Shown: positions 1-8,943 of the stretch, one piece after another
Position numbering within the stretch: the stretch's first letter is position 1
How the letters are laid out: every line of letters begins with the position of its first letter
Assembly: GCF_047501535.1 (NCBI RefSeq)
Contig: NZ_JAZDRJ010000005.1
Location: 124,001-188,000 of the forward strand
Length of the DNA: 64,000 nt
Reading direction: 5' to 3'
Source: Yanghanlia sp047501535
GTDB lineage: Bacteria; Pseudomonadota; Gammaproteobacteria; Burkholderiales; Burkholderiaceae_B
Translations under genes and position numbers: made by a program
Notes under the pieces: model-generated
What the model saw: only the letters and a program-made list of their open reading frames with translations
Told to the model about the DNA's origin: nothing
Database searches by the model: none

Positions 1-3
1 TAA

Positions 4-212
4 AGATTAAATGTATGTGAAGCGCTTCTGGAAACAACATCAACTCTCAACCCAACAGCTTCTCAAAATCGAAAAGCTATATTTGAAAACGTGATATTGG
101 GTGTGCTCAACCAACACCTGGATGGCAAGCAATGGATAATGGGAGACCAATACACCATCGCCGACAGCGCCATCTTCCCATGGGTACGTAACCTCATCGG
201 TTTCTACGAGGC
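4..212 (+). pseudogene. Glutathione S-transferase C-terminal remnant
   Basis: An open frame with no convincing own start carries the hallmark of the alpha-helical C-terminal domain of bacterial GSTs (YfcG/YghU type): a VLNQHLDGKQWIMGDQYTIA segment followed by ADSAIFPWVRNLIGFYEAG. The whole N-terminal thioredoxin-fold domain is absent and the frame is closed by a stop at position 1. GST similarity stops at about position 212, where the sequence becomes the antisense of the neighbouring transporter's 3' end, so the usual final helices are missing. It therefore looks like a decayed fragment truncated on both sides, not a working enzyme. The exact 5' limit of homology is uncertain. Confidence 0.6.
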
Positions 213-1439
213 AGGCAGCGCCCGCTTGCTCCTGGCAAGCGTGGTCGCCAGTATCACCACAGCCAGCACCAGTGGGATGAACGACACCCACAAGACCATT
301 GCCCAATCATAAGCCGCCAACAACGTGCCGGACGCAAACGAGCCTGCCGCCATGGTGCCAAAGACGATGAAATCATTAAACGACTGAACCCGGGTTTTCT
401 CTTCCGGCCTATGGCATTCCAAGACCAGAGCCGACGCCCCCACAAACCCGAAATTCCAACCCACGCCCAGCAAAACCAAAGTAGCCCAGAAATGCGCCAC
501 TTCAATGCCAGTCAACCCAACCGCTGCAGACAAGCCCGTCAGGAGCAAGCCTGCCATTACGACCCGAGCGGCACCAAAGCGCGTGATGAGATGCCCGGTG
601 AAAAAACTGGGTGCATACATGGCGATGACATGCCATTGCAGCCCTAAATTGGAGTTTTCCTGGGTATGGCCGCAGAACTGCATGGCCAGCGGCGCTGCAG
701 TCATCAAGAAATTCATGAGCATGTAGGACACTGCCCCACATGTGACCGCAGTGATGAACAGGGGCTGGCGCACGATTTCGCCCAACGGCCTCCCCCCTCC
801 GGCGATTTCTTCCGCTGACGGCTTGGGCAGCTTCACCCCCAGCAGCACCATTGCCGATAAGGCGGCCACCACAGCCTGAGCGATAAAGGTTGCCGCGAAC
901 ATATAGGCAGGCCACATATACATGGTGTGGGTCACCAGTTGCGGCCCCACAATGCCCGCCAGCACCCCACCGCCCATTACAAAAGAAAGCGCACGCGCTT
1001 TTCTCGCCGGACTGACGCCGTCGGCCGCGGCAAAACGGAATGACAGCACCACAGCGGCATAGGCGCCGCCAAAAAAGGTCGCCAGGCAAAACAGCCAGAA
1101 TGAACCCCATATGATGGCCAGGGTCGATAGCAGGCCGACCAAAACCCCACAGCCCGTACCCGCTAGAAATACCGTCCGACGCCCGTAGCGACGGGCAATC
1201 GCCCCTGCGGGCAGAATGCAAGCCGCCATGCCCACCACAAAGATACTGATGGGCAGCGTAGCGAGCGACTTATTTGGGGCAAGAATATGGCCAATGATGG
1301 ACCCGGTGGCGTACACCACGACCGAGTTGGCACCGGCCAAAGCCTGCGCGACGGTCAAACGGATGATATTGCCGCGCTGGTCACGGTCCGGCAGTAGAGA
1401 AGCCCCTGTATCAGGGGCGGTCGAAGAATAGGCCGACAA
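204..1439 (-). CDS. Major facilitator superfamily transporter
   Basis: This 411-residue protein has about twelve hydrophobic segments and the MFS loop motif after TM2 (ARRYGRRTVFLAG). MFS proteins move small molecules across the inner membrane by proton-coupled antiport or symport; the substrate cannot be told from sequence. The second half has the weaker repeat typical of the fold. The only in-frame start is TTG at 1439, preceded by GAGA about 8 bases upstream. The 3' end abuts and slightly overlaps a GST remnant on the other strand, so the last residues (KRALPAS) may have been reshaped by a rearrangement. The gene lies downstream of trxB on the same strand, with a 56-base gap. Confidence 0.85.
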   Translation of the reverse strand: MSAYSSTAPDTGASLLPDRDQRGNIIRLTVAQALAGANSVVVYATGSIIGHILAPNKSLATLPISIFVVGMAACILPAGAIARRYGRRTVFLAGTGCGVLVGLLSTLAIIWGSFWLFCLATFFGGAYAAVVLSFRFAAADGVSPARKARALSFVMGGGVLAGIVGPQLVTHTMYMWPAYMFAATFIAQAVVAALSAMVLLGVKLPKPSAEEIAGGGRPLGEIVRQPLFITAVTCGAVSYMLMNFLMTAAPLAMQFCGHTQENSNLGLQWHVIAMYAPSFFTGHLITRFGAARVVMAGLLLTGLSAAVGLTGIEVAHFWATLVLLGVGWNFGFVGASALVLECHRPEEKTRVQSFNDFIVFGTMAAGSFASGTLLAAYDWAMVLWVSFIPLVLAVVILATTLARSKRALPAS

Positions 1440-1495
1440 GGTATGTCTCGTTTAATAATGAATTATGGTTATATAGAATGCCACGTTTTTCAGGA

Positions 1496-2437
1496 CTAAG
1501 CATCCAGAAAACGTTCCGCATCCAATGCCGCCATGCAACCAAAGCCCGCTGACGTAATAGCTTGCCGGTAATGCTGGTCGGTCACATCACCCGCTGCGAA
1601 TACCCCTGCCACCGATGTTTGCGTCGCGTTTCCATTCAACCCCGACTGAATAACCAGATAGCCGTTGTTCATTTCCAGCTGCCCCTCGAACAAGCTAGTA
1701 TTGGGGTGATGGCCAATCGCCACGAAAAAGCCGTGAGCGGCGATATCGCGCGTGCTGCCATCAAGAACCGACTTCACCCGTACACCGGTCACGCCCGCAT
1801 CGTCGCCCAGCACTTCCTCAACCGTATGGTGCCAGACGGGCTCTACTTTGCCCTCAGCGATTTTCTCAAACAGCTTGTCCTGCATGATTTTTTCAGCGCG
1901 CAAGGTGTCGCGGCGATGCACCAAATACACTTTGCGGGCGATATTGGACAAATACAGGGCCTCTTCGACCGCCGTATTGCCGCCCCCCACTACCACGACA
2001 TCCCGCCCCTTATAAAAGAAACCATCACACGTGGCACACGCCGACACCCCGCGCCCCATGAATTCCTGTTCTGATTCAATGCCCAGATACTTGGCCGTAG
2101 CGCCCGTGGCAATAATCAATGCGTCGCAGGTGTATTCACCGCTATCGCCCACCAGCTTGAAAGGGCGCTGCGACAAGTCGGCGGTATGGATATGATCAAA
2201 CACCACTTCGGTATCAAAGCGTTCCGCATGGGCTTGCATGCGGGTCATGAGCTCTGGCCCCATCAGGCCGTGGGCGTCTCCAGGCCAGTTATCCACTTCC
2301 GTCGTGGTCATCAATTGCCCGCCCTGCTGCAGCCCCGTAATCACCATGGGCTGAAGATTGGCGCGTGCGGCATATACGGCAGCGGTCCAACCCGCTGGGC
2401 CGCTGCCCAGAATGATAAGTGAGCGATGTGTAGTCAT
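1496..2437 (-). CDS. trxB: Thioredoxin-disulfide reductase
   Basis: A 313-residue FAD flavoprotein that passes electrons from NADPH to thioredoxin in the cytoplasm. It has the N-terminal FAD-binding GSGPAGWTAAVYAARA (about residues 9-24), the redox-active CATC motif (SACATCDGFF, near residue 136), an NADPH-binding VVVGGGNTAVEEALYL, and the C-terminal GVFAAGDVTDQHYRQA FAD motif. Length is normal for bacterial TrxB (about 315). The ATG at 2437 gives the standard N-terminus; reading further upstream adds 24 residues foreign to the family. It is divergent from an ArsR-rhodanese regulator, a plausible redox or sulfur pairing. Confidence 0.96.
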   Translation of the reverse strand: MTTHRSLIILGSGPAGWTAAVYAARANLQPMVITGLQQGGQLMTTTEVDNWPGDAHGLMGPELMTRMQAHAERFDTEVVFDHIHTADLSQRPFKLVGDSGEYTCDALIIATGATAKYLGIESEQEFMGRGVSACATCDGFFYKGRDVVVVGGGNTAVEEALYLSNIARKVYLVHRRDTLRAEKIMQDKLFEKIAEGKVEPVWHHTVEEVLGDDAGVTGVRVKSVLDGSTRDIAAHGFFVAIGHHPNTSLFEGQLEMNNGYLVIQSGLNGNATQTSVAGVFAAGDVTDQHYRQAITSAGFGCMAALDAERFLDA

Positions 2438-2536
2438 GAGATTTACGGTTCCCCTGGCATAACGCCAGCGCAATCGTGAGTTGATACGCCAGCACGAATG
2501 AAATAACAATCAATTTCTTGATTGATTAACAGAGTA

Positions 2537-3229
2537 ATGATAGTCTTTTCTCCCATGGAGCTGTCAACCCCCTCTTCCTCTGATCCTGATTTCGCCGCGC
2601 AAGCGGAGGTCGCCAAGGCCCTGGCACACCCGCATCGTCTGGCCTTGTTGCGCCAGATTGCCCTGGGTGAATGCCCAGTCGATCAGTTGGCGGAACTCAC
2701 AGGCCTCAGCCTGGCGAATGCCTCACAGCACTTGCAGCAGCTCAAACGCGCAGGGTGCGTGATCACCCGGCGCGATGGCAAGCGCGTTTTCTATCGCTTG
2801 AGTTCCGCAAAAATGGCTAATGTGCTTGTCACGCTGGCAGACTATGTGGAATTCCAGCAAACAAAAATCCGGGAAATTCTGCAGCGCAGCCGAGAGTTTC
2901 CCGAAGACCTGGAATGGGTTTCTATCCGCGATCTCGTCAGCCGAATGCACGACGGTACGGTTGTGCTGCTGGATGTGCGCTCTGATGAGGAATTCGCAAA
3001 AAACCACCTGCCGGGCGCTATCAATATCCCCATTGAACAGCTCGAACAGCGTGTGGGCGAACTATCGGAGAACGCCAACGTAGTCGCCTACTGTAAAGGG
3101 CAATATTGTGTATTGAGCGTTGAGGCAGTCCAGCTACTGCGCGCCCAGGGCTTACAAGCAAACCCTTTAGCAGGTGGAGTATCAGAATGGCAGGCTGCTG
3201 GCCTGGCCGTTTCAGCAGCTCCCCGTTAA
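2537..3229 (+). CDS. ArsR-family HTH regulator fused to a rhodanese domain
   Basis: About 230 residues in two domains. Residues 20-105 form an ArsR/SmtB winged helix (ALAHPHRLALLRQIALGE, then LTGLSLANASQHLQQLKRAG as the recognition region). Residues 125-225 form a rhodanese domain with the active-site loop YCKGQYCVLS, whose first Cys would carry the persulfide. Proteins of this architecture are thought to act as sulfur- or redox-responsive repressors. The gene diverges from trxB, so the 100-base intergenic region is a likely operator. Start choice is uncertain: ATG 2537 is used here, ATG 2555 is equally possible, and neither has a good Shine-Dalgarno. The 3' end overlaps the convergent MFS gene by 4 bases. 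Confidence 0.85.
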   Translation: MIVFSPMELSTPSSSDPDFAAQAEVAKALAHPHRLALLRQIALGECPVDQLAELTGLSLANASQHLQQLKRAGCVITRRDGKRVFYRLSSAKMANVLVTLADYVEFQQTKIREILQRSREFPEDLEWVSIRDLVSRMHDGTVVLLDVRSDEEFAKNHLPGAINIPIEQLEQRVGELSENANVVAYCKGQYCVLSVEAVQLLRAQGLQANPLAGGVSEWQAAGLAVSAAPR

Positions 3230-4419
3230 TCCGTTACCGAGGGCGGCCCACGCCGGGCGACAATCTGGGCCAGTACAAACAAGCCAATGCCGGCGATCAG
3301 AAAAGCCAAGGCCCCCGACAGGTGATCCGCCGCCCATGCTGCAACGGACACACCCAACGACTGCCCTATGAACAGACAACAGGCAAACAACGACATGGCG
3401 GCACCCCGCGCCGCAGGCGCCATTTGCGTGGCATTGGTCTGCAAAGTGTTGTGCAAACCATAAAAGCCAAAGCCCGCTAAGGCGCAGGCTACCGGAGCCC
3501 ATGCCAGCGAAGGAATATAGGCGAAAGACACCAAACCCAGAAACAGCAACAGGCCACCCAGACGCGCCAGCCCCGACTCTCCGAAACGCCCCAGCAACCG
3601 GACGGCCAGGCGGGTATAAAGCAAGCCGCCCAAACCATAGCAAGCGGCTATCGCCCCAGCCATGGCCAGCGACACACCGTACTGGCGCTGCAAAAAGCTG
3701 GGAATAAAGGCCATGGCGCCAAGTGCCAATGCCCCTTCTATTGTCACCACCGTCAATATCCAACGGCTGGCCGGTCGAGAAATGATGTTGCGCAGCCCTT
3801 GCAGCACACTGAGCCGCGCTTTCACAGGACCAGGCTCAACCTTTTGATTCCTCAGGGCATGCAATAGCATGCCGCCTGAGACCAAAAAGAGAAAAGCCAG
3901 AATGAGAAAAGCGAAACGCCAGCCCACCCACTGCGCAATCAGCCCGCTGAGCCATTGCCCTGACAACATGCCCATCACCCCCGCGCTGACCAGCCGGGCC
4001 AGTGCCGCCTGCCGCTTCTCGTAGGGAAGGTTGTCGCCCAACCACGCCATGGCCAGAGGGAAAATACCCGCCGCGCACGCGCCAGACAGGATGCGAGCCG
4101 CCACCAGCGCATCCAGCCCGGGCGACAGAAAAGCCGCGATATTGCCGACCATGGAGGCCAGCGCGCCGAGAGCGATGATACGCAGCTTCCCATAACGATC
4201 ACCCAGTGGACCGAAGAAAAGCTGAAACAGCCCGTAGGCGATTGCAAAGGCAATGACTACACGGGCGGCCTGGCCCAGCGTTACTGCAAACTCATCGGCC
4301 AGAACCGGAAGCAGCGTGTCGCACGCGCGCAGTGCAGCCATGCTGCTGAAGCAGCATGTGCCCAGAAGAAATGGAATATTGGAAGCAGCGCCGCCCTGCG
4401 ATGAATGATCACGAGACAT
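3226..4419 (-). CDS. Major facilitator superfamily transporter (drug/sugar-proton type)
   Basis: A 397-residue, twelve-helix MFS protein with the signature loop FGPLGDRYGKLR between TM2 and TM3 and the acidic TM1 segment typical of the AraJ/Bcr-like group. It would act in the inner membrane; direction and substrate are unknown. It is the last of four leftward genes (sigma-54 activator, two PaaI-like thioesterases, this transporter) separated by gaps of 47, 128 and 42 bases. It may therefore export or import an acid handled by the neighbouring acyl-CoA pathway; that link is inferred from position only. Confidence 0.85.
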   Translation of the reverse strand: MSRDHSSQGGAASNIPFLLGTCCFSSMAALRACDTLLPVLADEFAVTLGQAARVVIAFAIAYGLFQLFFGPLGDRYGKLRIIALGALASMVGNIAAFLSPGLDALVAARILSGACAAGIFPLAMAWLGDNLPYEKRQAALARLVSAGVMGMLSGQWLSGLIAQWVGWRFAFLILAFLFLVSGGMLLHALRNQKVEPGPVKARLSVLQGLRNIISRPASRWILTVVTIEGALALGAMAFIPSFLQRQYGVSLAMAGAIAACYGLGGLLYTRLAVRLLGRFGESGLARLGGLLLFLGLVSFAYIPSLAWAPVACALAGFGFYGLHNTLQTNATQMAPAARGAAMSLFACCLFIGQSLGVSVAAWAADHLSGALAFLIAGIGLFVLAQIVARRGPPSVTD

Positions 4420-4461
4420 GGTGAAACTTTTGTGAAGACATGGAGCATGAGCGGCAGATGA

Positions 4462-4890
4462 TTACTTGTTCGCGGCGACAAACACCATGGTCGCCTGCAT
4501 GAGCGCGATCACTTTGTAATCGGGACCTTCATCCGCAAAGGCCCGCACTTCGCCGGTACACACAGCCAGCGACCGGCCCGCGTTTTCCACCCTGCCGATG
4601 GCCAGAAAGCGCTGGCCCAGCGCGGGGCGCAGAAAATTGATCTTGAATTCTGCACTGACGATCTCATGATCCTGGGGCGCTTTTGTCAACCCGGCATAGC
4701 CGCAGGCGCTGTCAACAATGCTGGTAATGGCCCCGGCGTGTATATAGCCATGCTGCTGGGATAATGCGCGGGAAAATGGCATGGTGATATGGACTTCGCC
4801 ATCCGCCACCAAAGCCAGCTCGGCACCCAGGGTGCTCATCAGCCCCTGAGCCGCGAAGCTCTCGGAAATACGCTGCTCAATACTATTCAT
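4462..4890 (-). CDS. PaaI-like hotdog-fold thioesterase
   Basis: A 142-residue single hotdog domain. The central-helix motif QQHGYIHAGAITSIVDSACG, with the family's HGG-like loop as HAG followed by a catalytic acidic residue, and the strand SAEFKINFLRPA are typical of PaaI/YdiI acyl-CoA thioesterases, which hydrolyse CoA thioesters in the cytoplasm. Physiologically such enzymes release CoA from stalled or toxic acyl-CoA intermediates. It sits just after a second PaaI-like gene on the same strand and near an acyl-CoA carboxylase operon, which suggests a salvage role in that pathway. The upstream AAAGAAC is only a weak ribosome site. Confidence 0.85.
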   Translation of the reverse strand: MNSIEQRISESFAAQGLMSTLGAELALVADGEVHITMPFSRALSQQHGYIHAGAITSIVDSACGYAGLTKAPQDHEIVSAEFKINFLRPALGQRFLAIGRVENAGRSLAVCTGEVRAFADEGPDYKVIALMQATMVFVAANK

Positions 4891-5018
4891 GGTTCTTTAT
4901 GCCTTTTGCAGATTAAACCCGCCCGGCCCTGTTACGCCACGCATAGCCAGGGCCGGAAAAATCATGGACGGACTCATTACGAATACGGGCTCGCAAGCCA
5001 CGCTCACAGAACGAACGG

Positions 5019-5438
5019 CTATTTTGCCGCCCCGGTGGATGGCGGAATCGCGTAAGTTCCCACAGCATGGGCGACGACCTGATCGCTGCCTTCCGAATAG
5101 AGACTGACCTCGCCCACAGCCAGGGAACGCCCCAGCTTCAGCAACTTGCACACGCCGATAATGGCGGCATCCGCTGCCGGCTTGCGCATGAAGTTGATAT
5201 TCAGGCTGGTCGTGACCGTGAGCGGCACAAGGCCGATTTCGTTCAGAATGGCGACATAAAGCGCCACATCTGCCGTCATCATCAGTACCGGCCCTGACAC
5301 CGTGCCGCCCGGCCGCAGTTCCGGCTCTCCCACCTCGTGGCGCACGGTGGCAGTAAGGTGTCCCACTTCCTCTACGGTGCATTTGGTCTGGGGAAACTCC
5401 CGAGACAAGAATTCAGCTATTTCTTGTTTTCGTGTCAT
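5019..5438 (-). CDS. PaaI-like hotdog-fold thioesterase, divergent copy
   Basis: A 139-residue hotdog-fold protein. The motif RPGGTVSGPVLMMTADVALY replaces the usual HGG motif of PaaI proteins (GGTVSGP, no His), while the following helix keeps an Asp; the strand TSLNINFMRKPAADA is characteristic of the family. It is presumably an acyl-CoA thioesterase or a CoA-ester-binding protein. It lies 47 bases downstream of the sigma-54 activator and 128 bases upstream of another PaaI-like gene, all on one strand. The loss of the usual His makes the catalytic activity less certain. Confidence 0.8.
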   Translation of the reverse strand: MTRKQEIAEFLSREFPQTKCTVEEVGHLTATVRHEVGEPELRPGGTVSGPVLMMTADVALYVAILNEIGLVPLTVTTSLNINFMRKPAADAAIIGVCKLLKLGRSLAVGEVSLYSEGSDQVVAHAVGTYAIPPSTGAAK

Positions 5439-5485
5439 GGCTGTCTATTGGCTGTGTAACCTGGTTAGTCTTATAACTTATAACC

Positions 5486-7186
5486 TTAATCTGCCACAGC
5501 CCCCCGGGCCAGCACCTTGTACAGATGTGAACGGGAAATCCCCAGCATCTCGGCAGCCCTTTTCTTGTTGCCCTCCAGTTCTTCCAGGGTTTCCAGCACA
5601 ATCTGATATTCCCGCTCCTTCAAGCTGAGCGTAGATTGCCGCGGGGCCGCTTCCGCCGATTCCCATACCGGTTTCTGCTCAAACACTGCCTCAGGCGGCG
5701 TCTGCCCGGATGCCGAATGGCGCTCAAAATCCACCCTGCGCAGTTCCCGCAAATTGCAAAAGACCAGCGCTTCCTCGATACGCTGCCGTAACTGGCGCAC
5801 ATTGCCTGGCCAGTTCTGTGCAGCCAGATAAGGCAGAATGTCGCTGTCTATCGCAGGTACCGTCATATTGTTGCGTTGACAGAAATCACGCACAAAATAG
5901 TGCAGCAGTTCGGGGATGTCTTCACGCCTGTGGCGCAGGGCGGGTATGTGCAGCACTACGCCACTCAATCTGTAATAGAGGTCAAGGCGGAAGCGCTCAG
6001 CCTCGATGAGCTGCTGCATATTCCGGTTCGTGGCGGTTATAAGCCTGAACTGAACCTGCCTGCTTTCCCTGCCGCCCAGTCTTTGCACACGCCTGTCTTC
6101 CAACACGCGCAGCAGCTTGACCTGCATTTCTATGGGAATATCGCCAACCTCATCCAGGAAAAGCGTGCCGTTATGGGCATGTTCTATCCGCCCTTGCCGC
6201 CCCTGCTTGCTGGCGCCGGTAAATGAGCCCGGCTCATAACCGAACAGTTCCGCGTCAAGCAAAGTAGCAGGTATGGCCGCCAGGTTCAGACTGACAAGAG
6301 GCGAAGCGCCATCGATATTGGCAAGCTGGTGAATTGCACGTGCCACCAATTCCTTTCCCGTACCGCTTTCACCCAGAATCAGCACAGGAATATCGAGATG
6401 CGCCACGGTTGCGATCTCGCGACGCAATCTTTGCATGGGTGCGCTGTTACCCAGCAAAGAGGTGCCTGCGCCAGGCTCGTCGGGAGAGGAGGCTCGCTGC
6501 ACCAGCACTTCTCGCACCATGTGCTGTAGTGATTCAGGATCTTTGAACAGCACTTGACCGATGGCTCCCACTACCTGGTCGCCACGATAAATCGGCAAAC
6601 GATTTACAACCCGGGTGATGCCACGCATCGACTGAAGCTGGGCGATCTCTGCGCGACCACTGCGAGCCACATGGGCAAGTCGGGAATTAGGAATGACCTC
6701 CGCCGCTTCCCGTCCAGCGGCACCGCCGCGCGGCAAGCCCAGGAACTGTTCATGCACCGGACTGACGTAACGCATTTTGCCTGCGGCATCCGCAACCGTG
6801 ATTGCCTGAAAGGGGTTGCTGATCATGAACTCCATGATTTCAGTAGCGAAAGGCACTTGCGCCAGGAAGTCGATCAGAGGGCTCGTTGCGTTAAGAGGGC
6901 GCAACAACACACATAACCGCACATCGTCCGGCAGCGCCAGCGCCATCCACACCCCTCCCTGCCCCTTGGTCTCGATAGTGAATAAACGCGGTGGCTGGTG
7001 CTGCCGCACCAAATCTGAAAGTGAACCCGTCCCACTTTCCTTTTCTATGAGCGCGCGCGTGGCGTCCTGCATGCCAGGGTCAGCACCGACCCCCATGCCC
7101 CAAGCGGTATCACGCTGCGTATCAAAAATGATGAGTCCAACGCGATCACCCGTCACACCACCACAAAGTGTGTTTTTTGAATACAT
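5486..7186 (-). CDS. Sigma-54-dependent transcriptional activator (PAS - AAA+ - Fis HTH)
   Basis: A 566-residue enhancer-binding protein. Residues 1-110 are an unassigned sensory region, 115-225 look like a PAS domain, and 245-470 form the AAA+ module with Walker A GESGTGKE (272-279), Walker B GTLFLDEVGD (340-349) and the sigma-54-contact loop as GSFTGA (320-325) instead of the usual GAFTGA. The last 45 residues form a Fis-type HTH (KKRAAEMLGISRSHLYKVLA). It lacks a response-regulator receiver domain, so it probably senses a small molecule. It diverges from the carboxyltransferase operon, whose -24/-12 promoter is 78 bases from this start codon, making it the obvious activator of that operon. 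Confidence 0.93.
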   Translation of the reverse strand: MYSKNTLCGGVTGDRVGLIIFDTQRDTAWGMGVGADPGMQDATRALIEKESGTGSLSDLVRQHQPPRLFTIETKGQGGVWMALALPDDVRLCVLLRPLNATSPLIDFLAQVPFATEIMEFMISNPFQAITVADAAGKMRYVSPVHEQFLGLPRGGAAGREAAEVIPNSRLAHVARSGRAEIAQLQSMRGITRVVNRLPIYRGDQVVGAIGQVLFKDPESLQHMVREVLVQRASSPDEPGAGTSLLGNSAPMQRLRREIATVAHLDIPVLILGESGTGKELVARAIHQLANIDGASPLVSLNLAAIPATLLDAELFGYEPGSFTGASKQGRQGRIEHAHNGTLFLDEVGDIPIEMQVKLLRVLEDRRVQRLGGRESRQVQFRLITATNRNMQQLIEAERFRLDLYYRLSGVVLHIPALRHRREDIPELLHYFVRDFCQRNNMTVPAIDSDILPYLAAQNWPGNVRQLRQRIEEALVFCNLRELRRVDFERHSASGQTPPEAVFEQKPVWESAEAAPRQSTLSLKEREYQIVLETLEELEGNKKRAAEMLGISRSHLYKVLARGAVAD

Positions 7187-7206
7187 GTCTTCATATCACC
7201 CAAAAT

Positions 7207-7225
7207 ATGTCTGCATGAAAGACAT
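7207..7225. promoter_or_regulatory. Candidate activator-binding inverted repeat
   Basis: ATGTCT - 7 bases - AGACAT forms a perfect 6-bp inverted repeat centred at 7216, about 48 bases upstream of the -24 element. A third ATGTCT half-site lies at 7185-7190, over the regulator's own start codon. The arrangement fits an enhancer for the divergent sigma-54 activator and autoregulation by it. This is inference from position and symmetry only; the site is closer to the promoter than most such enhancers. Confidence 0.4.
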
Positions 7226-7262
7226 AATAACAACCAAGACCTGATAAAAGCCTATAAAAAAC

Positions 7263-7279
7263 TGGCACACATATTGCTT
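7263..7279 (+). promoter_or_regulatory. Sigma-54 (-24/-12) promoter
   Basis: TGGCAC-N5-TTGCTT matches the sigma-54 consensus, with GG (7264-7265) and GC (7276-7277) separated by exactly ten bases. Transcription should start near 7288, giving a leader of about 36 bases before the carboxyltransferase start at 7325. The divergent gene encodes a sigma-54 activator. Confidence 0.88.
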
Positions 7280-7324
7280 CTAAGTATTCTGTAGCTACTG
7301 AATACACCTATAAAAGGAGCAGAT

Positions 7325-8869
7325 GTGTCTTGGCAACCTGAAATCGACGAACTGGACTACCGAAGGAAGCTCTCCCTGGAAATGGGAGGAGCGGAGAAAG
7401 TACAGCGACACAAGAACGCAGGAAAACTGACGGTTCGGGAACGCATAGAGGGTATTGCAGACCCCGGCTCATTCAATGAAATCGGCGGCCTGGCAGGTAG
7501 CGGCCAGTATGACGCTCAAGGCAAGATCCTTGGCGTCACCCCTTCCAACCTTGTGATCGGACGCGCTCTGTTGGATAACCGTCCAGTCGTCCTCATGGGC
7601 GACGACTTCACCGTGCGAGGCGGCGCCAATGACGGCGCGGTCGGAGAGAAGCTGCTTTACGCAGAGCGCATGGCCGGCGACCTGCGCCTGCCTGTGGTCA
7701 GACTGGTGGATGGCACGGGCGGAGGCGGCTCGGTCCGCAATATCGAAACCAAGGGTCACACTCTGATTCCCACCATGAAAGTGTGGCAACACGTTGTCGA
7801 GAACATGACTATCGTGCCGGTGGTTTCTCTGGCGCTGGGCTCCGTGGCAGGCATGGGCGCCGCACGCGTAGCCGCAAGCCACTATTCCGTCATGGTCAAG
7901 GAGACTTCCCAGCTTTTTAACGCCGGGCCGCCCGTGGTGGCTCGCATCGGCCAGAACGTCACCAAGAACGAGTTGGGTGGCAGTCAGATCCACACTCGCA
8001 ATGGAGTGGTTGACGATGAGGTTTCCAGCGAAGCTGAAGCGTTTGAACATGCCCGGCGCTTTCTGTCCTACCTGCCTTCCTCGGTATTCGAAACTGCGCC
8101 CCGCGGCCCACTTCCCCAGACGGAGCAAGACCAGGAATGGCTGCTCGGCGCCATCCCGCGCGACTCCCGCTCGGTCTACAAAATCCGCCCCATTGTCCAA
8201 TCACTGGTGGACGAAGGCTCCTTCTTTGAAATAGGCAAGCGCTGGGGCAAGGCCCTGGTAACCGGTTTGGCCCGCATCGACGGCTGGCCAGTGGCTGTCC
8301 TGGCCAGCGACCCCTACCATTACGGAGGTGGCTGGGATCGCGCCACGGCGGAAAAACTGGTGCGCTTTGTTGACATGGCACAGGCGTTTCAGCTTCCTGT
8401 TGTGAACCTTGTGGACATTGCGGGCTTCCAGATTGGCGTGGAGGCAGAAAAATCCGGAGTCATGCGCGCCGGCGTACGCGCCCTGGCTGCTGTTTACCAG
8501 GCTACCGTACCTTGGTGCTCCATCATCCTGCGACGCGCCTACGGGGTAGCGGCCGCGGCCCACCAACACATGGGACGACACAATTTTCGCTACGCCTGGC
8601 CTTCGGCCAACTGGGGCTCCCTGCCCATCGAAGGCGGCCTGGAGGTGGCCTACAAAGCCGAAATTGAAGGCGCAGACGATCCACAACGCAAACGCGATGA
8701 AATCGAGCAGCGCATACGCAGCTTGACCTCTCCCTTCCGCAGTGCCGAGGCTTTTGTGATCGAGGACATCATCGACCCTCGGGAGACACGCAGGCGCCTG
8801 GTCGAATTCGCAAACCTGGCCGCGAAACTTCGCGAACCAGGCCACAAGACTTTCGGCCTGCGCCCATGA
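7325..8869 (+). CDS. Acyl-CoA carboxylase, carboxyltransferase (beta) subunit
   Basis: A 514-residue carboxyltransferase of the PccB/MccB type, with two crotonase-fold halves (about residues 25-255 and 280-510). Landmarks are the N-terminal KLTVRERIEGIADPGSFNEI, the oxyanion-forming GSVAGMGAARVA, and in the second half NLVDIAGFQIGVEAEKSGV then RRAYGVAAAAH. It transfers carboxylate from biotin to an acyl-CoA; the substrate cannot be decided here. The start is GTG at 7325, with AGGAG five bases upstream. It is the first gene after the sigma-54 promoter; the biotin carboxylase and biotin carrier partners follow three and four genes later. Confidence 0.9.
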   Translation: MSWQPEIDELDYRRKLSLEMGGAEKVQRHKNAGKLTVRERIEGIADPGSFNEIGGLAGSGQYDAQGKILGVTPSNLVIGRALLDNRPVVLMGDDFTVRGGANDGAVGEKLLYAERMAGDLRLPVVRLVDGTGGGGSVRNIETKGHTLIPTMKVWQHVVENMTIVPVVSLALGSVAGMGAARVAASHYSVMVKETSQLFNAGPPVVARIGQNVTKNELGGSQIHTRNGVVDDEVSSEAEAFEHARRFLSYLPSSVFETAPRGPLPQTEQDQEWLLGAIPRDSRSVYKIRPIVQSLVDEGSFFEIGKRWGKALVTGLARIDGWPVAVLASDPYHYGGGWDRATAEKLVRFVDMAQAFQLPVVNLVDIAGFQIGVEAEKSGVMRAGVRALAAVYQATVPWCSIILRRAYGVAAAAHQHMGRHNFRYAWPSANWGSLPIEGGLEVAYKAEIEGADDPQRKRDEIEQRIRSLTSPFRSAEAFVIEDIIDPRETRRRLVEFANLAAKLREPGHKTFGLRP

Positions 8870-8943
8870 CGACCATGCAGACCATTGCTCCACACAGCAA
8901 CTATGAAGCGGGTGACCGCTCTTATCCAATGAGGAGACTTTTC

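Noticed and set aside
502..1221. A 239-codon frame inside the first MFS gene on the same strand.
   Set aside because: No recognised motif, composition typical of a shifted frame in GC-rich DNA; the MFS frame fully explains the region.
8201..8929. Long frames antisense to the carboxyltransferase gene (about 240 codons).
   Set aside because: Typical antisense shadows in GC-rich coding DNA; no motifs and no ribosome sites.
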